A stretch of DNA of 64,000 nt from Tetramitus jugosus (taxonomy: Eukaryota; Heterolobosea; Eutetramitea; Acrasida; Vahlkampfiidae): positions 372,001 through 436,000 of the forward strand of contig OW569373.1 in NCBI GenBank assembly GCA_937625935.1. The letters run 5' to 3'. The position numbers and the translations under genes are program-made. Below are positions 61,048 to 64,000 of this stretch, one piece after another. The notes under the pieces are model-generated. The model was not told where the DNA came from. It saw nothing but the letters and a program-made list of their open reading frames with translations, and did no database searches. The first letter of the stretch is position 1; each line of letters starts with the position of its first letter.

Positions 61048-62112
61048 TCAGCAGTAATGACCCAAACCTTTTTTCCACATAAACATCCCACATGCCACAA
61101 ACACACAACCAGTCAGTAGGGCATGATTGTGTCTAAACTCTGTGCTCAGTGACCTGCATGTTTTAATAAAGCAATTCACATGTTCAACTACTATCTGCTC
61201 AGACCTTGTCACCCTCAAAAATTCACGACAACCGTCGCCGTGAATCATGTTGCTTTTCAACCCTGCAACGACATAGTCCACATTCTGGAAGCCGGGATCA
61301 CCCAAAGCAAAGTTTTGTCCTTCTTCATTGCAAATACGTTGGAACAAGCCACATCGCCTCGCACATGCCGAATCCGACAATCTTCCTGGATAATTAGTGC
61401 TAAAAGCAATGATGTTGCCATCGAAATCCACAAGCAACAACGTTTGAATCCAGTGACCATTCTTATCGTTGCGATACCATCTGTGTTGTGCAGCAGACGG
61501 TTTCTGAATCATATGTGCAGTCCCATCAATAACAAATATGATGCGCTGACTGACAGACGAAGATAAGTCACTTAGCTTTTTGTTAGGAATATATTGTATA
61601 AAGTGTTCAACCATATAAGGGATCGTTGCGTTGATACATTTGGAAACAACATATTCCGAGACGCCAAACTCGGATGATAGAATAGAATATCTCGGGTACT
61701 GGATGATCCAGTACATTGTCAATAGGATCTGGTTTTCAAAAGTGAGGCATTTGGATTCATCACTCATAATGAGTTCAAATCTTCGCATTGCTCCAACAAT
61801 CTCGTCAAACTCATTCTGAGTAATGTGGAGTAGCTGCTTGAACTGGCGATCGGAGCCAGAAGACCATCTATTGTAAACATCGTTTCCCTTGTACGACTGC
61901 CTCCTCTTGTTCTTGACCACACCGCGTCCAAGGCCATGATTTGTTTGGGATCTTCTCATGGCTGATCGCCCATAATCAATCGACTCTTCACTCAAGCATG
62001 AAAGGAGAAGTAAGATTGTTGCCGCCTTCACCTTTTTGTTGCTGTTCATTGTTTTGTTGAAGACGAGGTTGACTTCAACAAAAGCTTTGAAAACCAAACC
62101 AAGAAAAAACAT
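61048..62112 (-). CDS. DDE transposase (DDE_Tnp_4, PIF/Harbinger-like), apparently intact
   Basis: 354 residues (or 333 if translation starts at the second ATG, 62049, MNSNKKVKAA). Features: FKQLLHITQNEFDEIV, LTFENQILLTMYWIIQYPRYSILSSEFGVSEYVVSKCI (helix-turn-helix-like), FVIDGTAHMIQ (Asp about 196), a dispensable-looking strand block WIQTLLLVDFDGNIIAFSTNYPGRLSD, FALGDPGFQNV (Asp about 272) and QIVVEHVNCFIKTCR (Glu about 310). D, D and E all sit in the expected context for DDE_Tnp_4 nucleases, and the reading frame has no lesion, in contrast to the other elements nearby. It lies head-to-head with the 62119 gene. No terminal inverted repeats were identified, so activity is unknown; domestication is possible. 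Confidence 0.8.
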   Translation of the reverse strand: MFFLGLVFKAFVEVNLVFNKTMNSNKKVKAATILLLLSCLSEESIDYGRSAMRRSQTNHGLGRGVVKNKRRQSYKGNDVYNRWSSGSDRQFKQLLHITQNEFDEIVGAMRRFELIMSDESKCLTFENQILLTMYWIIQYPRYSILSSEFGVSEYVVSKCINATIPYMVEHFIQYIPNKKLSDLSSSVSQRIIFVIDGTAHMIQKPSAAQHRWYRNDKNGHWIQTLLLVDFDGNIIAFSTNYPGRLSDSACARRCGLFQRICNEEGQNFALGDPGFQNVDYVVAGLKSNMIHGDGCREFLRVTRSEQIVVEHVNCFIKTCRSLSTEFRHNHALLTGCVFVACGMFMWKKGLGHYC

Positions 62113-62118
62113 CTCGAC

Positions 62119-63120
62119 ATGTTCACAACCGATATCAGCGCTGCACTACTTAGTGTACGATCGACAACATCATCACAACAATCATTACCTGGTATCTCAT
62201 CATCACCACCATCAGCACCATCAAACGGTGCCAGTCAATTAGACCAGTCATCATCAAATCAGTCACAGGATTCTCGAGTATCTGATGCTCTTGGATTCCC
62301 TTCAGATGATGAGGATTTACTTGATAAGGCTATTTCTCCCGTTACACTCAGAAGTTCTAAATCTCCTCGTCAACCGGTCGTTCGGATCAATAAAAAATGG
62401 TCGCGCATTCTTTGTTCCGCATATGTCATGTGCGATCTGAAAATGGATTCGCTGTTCCGAGAAAATCGCGTTCGAACCGTCATGGCCCAAATAAAGAAGG
62501 CTATGGAGGAGAAGACAAAACAGCCTGTCGACGAAGAGACCGTGAAATTGAAGATTCAAAATCACATCTATTCAAAGAACACAGCCAGAAATGAGAAACA
62601 GGGGAACAGGTTGGGAACGAAGAAACGAAGCGCTGTCATTGCCGGATTGAATGAAGATACCTCCGAGGACGAGGTTGATATTGTGCCCGATGTGGTTCGA
62701 CCCCTGAGTGATCTTGAGCAACTGCTCGAAGATGGAGAGGATGATCATGCGTCGTCATCCGTTGACAGTGAAACAATCCGAACAGCAGATAATTTCTTGG
62801 AGTTCTCTCGACAGGAGAAATCGAACACCCAAATTAGGAATGAAGCGATCTCCGAGAAACGAGGCGAGAAAATTTCTCTGTCAAACAAGATCAGGCGCCA
62901 AGAGGAATCTCGCGACAGAATGGAAGAGATGAAGACCATGGTCATGGCTTCATGTATGAGAATTCTTGAAGGTGGTCAAGCGACCACCACAGAAGATGAA
63001 TTTTCGTCCAGGCTTTCAAGGATTGAGCAAGCCCACAAGGACACTCAAAGAGATGTTGTTGCTATCAGGCAGTTGATGGACCGCTTGTTGCAACACTTGG
63101 ATGGCGAAGAACAACAATAA
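62119..63120 (+). CDS. Probable accessory protein of the DDE transposon
   Basis: 333 residues, transcribed away from the transposase; the two ATGs are 6 bp apart (or 69 bp if the transposase starts at its second Met). The first 90 residues are Ser/Gln-rich and acidic. Residues about 92-170 (INKKWSRILCSAYVMCDLKMD...RVRTVMAQIKKAMEE) have the tryptophan and helical character of a small DNA-binding domain, followed by KKRSAVIAG. An acidic stretch and a C-terminal coiled coil (SRLSRIEQAHKDTQRDVVAIRQLMDRLLQHL) complete it. PIF/Harbinger elements typically encode a second, Myb/SANT-like protein that brings the transposase to DNA, so the partnership fits, but I do not see a certain SANT signature. 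Confidence 0.6.
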   Translation: MFTTDISAALLSVRSTTSSQQSLPGISSSPPSAPSNGASQLDQSSSNQSQDSRVSDALGFPSDDEDLLDKAISPVTLRSSKSPRQPVVRINKKWSRILCSAYVMCDLKMDSLFRENRVRTVMAQIKKAMEEKTKQPVDEETVKLKIQNHIYSKNTARNEKQGNRLGTKKRSAVIAGLNEDTSEDEVDIVPDVVRPLSDLEQLLEDGEDDHASSSVDSETIRTADNFLEFSRQEKSNTQIRNEAISEKRGEKISLSNKIRRQEESRDRMEEMKTMVMASCMRILEGGQATTTEDEFSSRLSRIEQAHKDTQRDVVAIRQLMDRLLQHLDGEEQQ

Positions 63121-63187
63121 ATTGAATGGAACCTTCCACTTTATTTTACAACGAATAAGATCTGCAGAACCATCCCCAACAGCTTGG

Positions 63188-63211
63188 AAGATTTTGGGTG
63201 CCCAAAATCTT
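63188..63211. repeat. 11-bp inverted repeat, 2-bp loop
   Basis: AAGATTTTGGG-TG-CCCAAAATCTT, a perfect stem of 11 bp, 67 bp downstream of the 62119-63120 stop codon. It might be a 3'-end hairpin or mark an end of the DDE element, but I found no matching sequence near 60.9-61.0 kb. Confidence 0.7.
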
Positions 63212-63313
63212 GTCAAACAAAATTCAGAATAAAAGCCCTAATGGCGACATTACCATCTGTGTTGGTCCCTGGAAAATGAAGGTACTGTTCCCTGAATACT
63301 GCTGATGTATCGT

Positions 63314-64000
63314 TTACGTTTGAGATTGTTGCTCTTGTTGTTGCATTCTGTCTCGTTGTTGTTGTCTTTGTTCAGTGACTTGCTGACGTCTGATTCTGAT
63401 TCGCCGCCGTATCGTTATCTCATTCATGATAAAGTATGCTACAATGAAGCCAACCAATAAGTATAGCTGCCAGTTCTCAGAGAAACTGTATCCCCATTCA
63501 TCCAATTCTTCTTCAGTTTCATTACTGAGTTTGCTCTTGGGTTGTGTGGTTACTTGACGAATAGAATAGATGGACACCGAGGAATCTTCATACAGAACCA
63601 GCAACTTTGATGATTCACCAATGAACTGTGCATCAATCACTCTCAGCAATGTCTTTGGTGTCGTTGAAGTTGTCTGGGAAGATAGAAGACGAGACAAGAA
63701 ACCATCGGCATCTGATTTCGTTTTCACATCGAGAGAAGTTGCGTTCGGTGTAATAAATCGATGAATGATCTGATGTACGGTCCATAAGTCTCCGGCTTGA
63801 GAAATCACATATATCGAATCCAAATTCTGCATTACTAGGGCAATTAAGTTACCCTGATGATTAATGACAATTTTTGATGGCATCGAATATCTGTTCAGCT
63901 GAAGAAGTTGTTGCTTCTGTTTCTGCAATAATTCGCTCACTAACCTTTCAATGGAAGAGCTATGATCATGCGTGTACATTCGACTATAGTAACTGCTTCT
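63314..64000 (-). CDS. C-terminal part of a single-pass membrane protein (N terminus outside window)
   Basis: The frame is open from the right edge; an ATG at 63979 exists, but the seven codons before it are also open, so the gene probably starts beyond the window. The visible part has short beta-rich strings resembling propeller blades (NLIALVMQNLDSIYVISQAGDLW; SSKLLVLYEDSSVSIYSI), then one hydrophobic span (about 63430-63490: WQLYLLVGFIVAYFIM), and a basic then Gln-rich tail (RRRIRIRRQQVTEQRQQQRD). A lumenal or extracellular propeller with a short cytosolic basic tail is the simplest reading. Family not recognised. Confidence 0.6.
   Translation of the reverse strand, partial: RSSYYSRMYTHDHSSSIERLVSELLQKQKQQLLQLNRYSMPSKIVINHQGNLIALVMQNLDSIYVISQAGDLWTVHQIIHRFITPNATSLDVKTKSDADGFLSRLLSSQTTSTTPKTLLRVIDAQFIGESSKLLVLYEDSSVSIYSIRQVTTQPKSKLSNETEEELDEWGYSFSENWQLYLLVGFIVAYFIMNEITIRRRIRIRRQQVTEQRQQQRDRMQQQEQQSQT

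Overview
This is a gene-dense stretch of a eukaryotic nuclear genome. Introns are few and short (71-181 bp, mostly GTATGT-type donors, with one clear TGCTAAC-like branch site), intergenic gaps are tiny, and many proteins carry Asn/Gln/Ser/Thr-rich runs. The gene set (hybrid histidine kinase, ARL13-type flagellar GTPase, EDR1-like transglutaminase/kinase, large ATP synthase d-like subunit) suggests a free-living amoeboflagellate protist. A Naegleria-like heterolobosean is my best guess; this is inferred from gene content, not proven.

Layout. 1-10508 (minus) is one uninterrupted reading frame, open past the left edge. It encodes a secreted protein with a signal peptide, seven fibrinogen-related domains separated by EGF pairs, and a tail of 26 EGF-like repeats. 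11476-15312 (minus) is a second adhesion-receptor-like gene with a propeller-like region, EGF repeats, a REJ-like region, a GPS-like motif and one membrane span. A decayed WD-repeat gene follows (about 15560-16330). Next are a SAPS-domain PP6 regulatory subunit (16686-19736) and a WD-repeat protein resembling CRT10 (20140-21879). 21917-32702 (minus) is a cytosolic hybrid histidine kinase of about 3569 residues; its sensor region is an array of exactly 29 tandem 276-bp (92-residue) double-HAMP units.

33.7-54.9 kb is a compact housekeeping block: a PD-(D/E)XK-like protein, a membrane protein, a secreted DUF547 protein, ARL13, an ATP synthase d-like subunit, tRNA-Ser(AGA), a five-exon mitochondrial carrier, an EDR1-type kinase with a 12-nt microexon, a HhH-GPD glycosylase, tafazzin, a PPR protein, an RRM/RGG/RS protein whose start codon is its own exon, an HNH-like/MYND chimera and an RCC1-like protein. 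Several convergent neighbours have stop codons only 10-63 bp apart.

55-63.2 kb is a mobile-element graveyard: a non-LTR retrotransposon fragment lying just upstream of a tRNA-Val(AAC) gene, a second decayed copy of the same element, a frameshifted piggyBac-like transposase, a decayed copy of the RCC1 gene's last exon, and an intact-looking DDE transposase paired head-to-head with a second ORF. The window ends in a partial membrane protein gene.

Exon boundaries were read by eye from splice consensus, frame and domain continuity. Residue positions are approximate.
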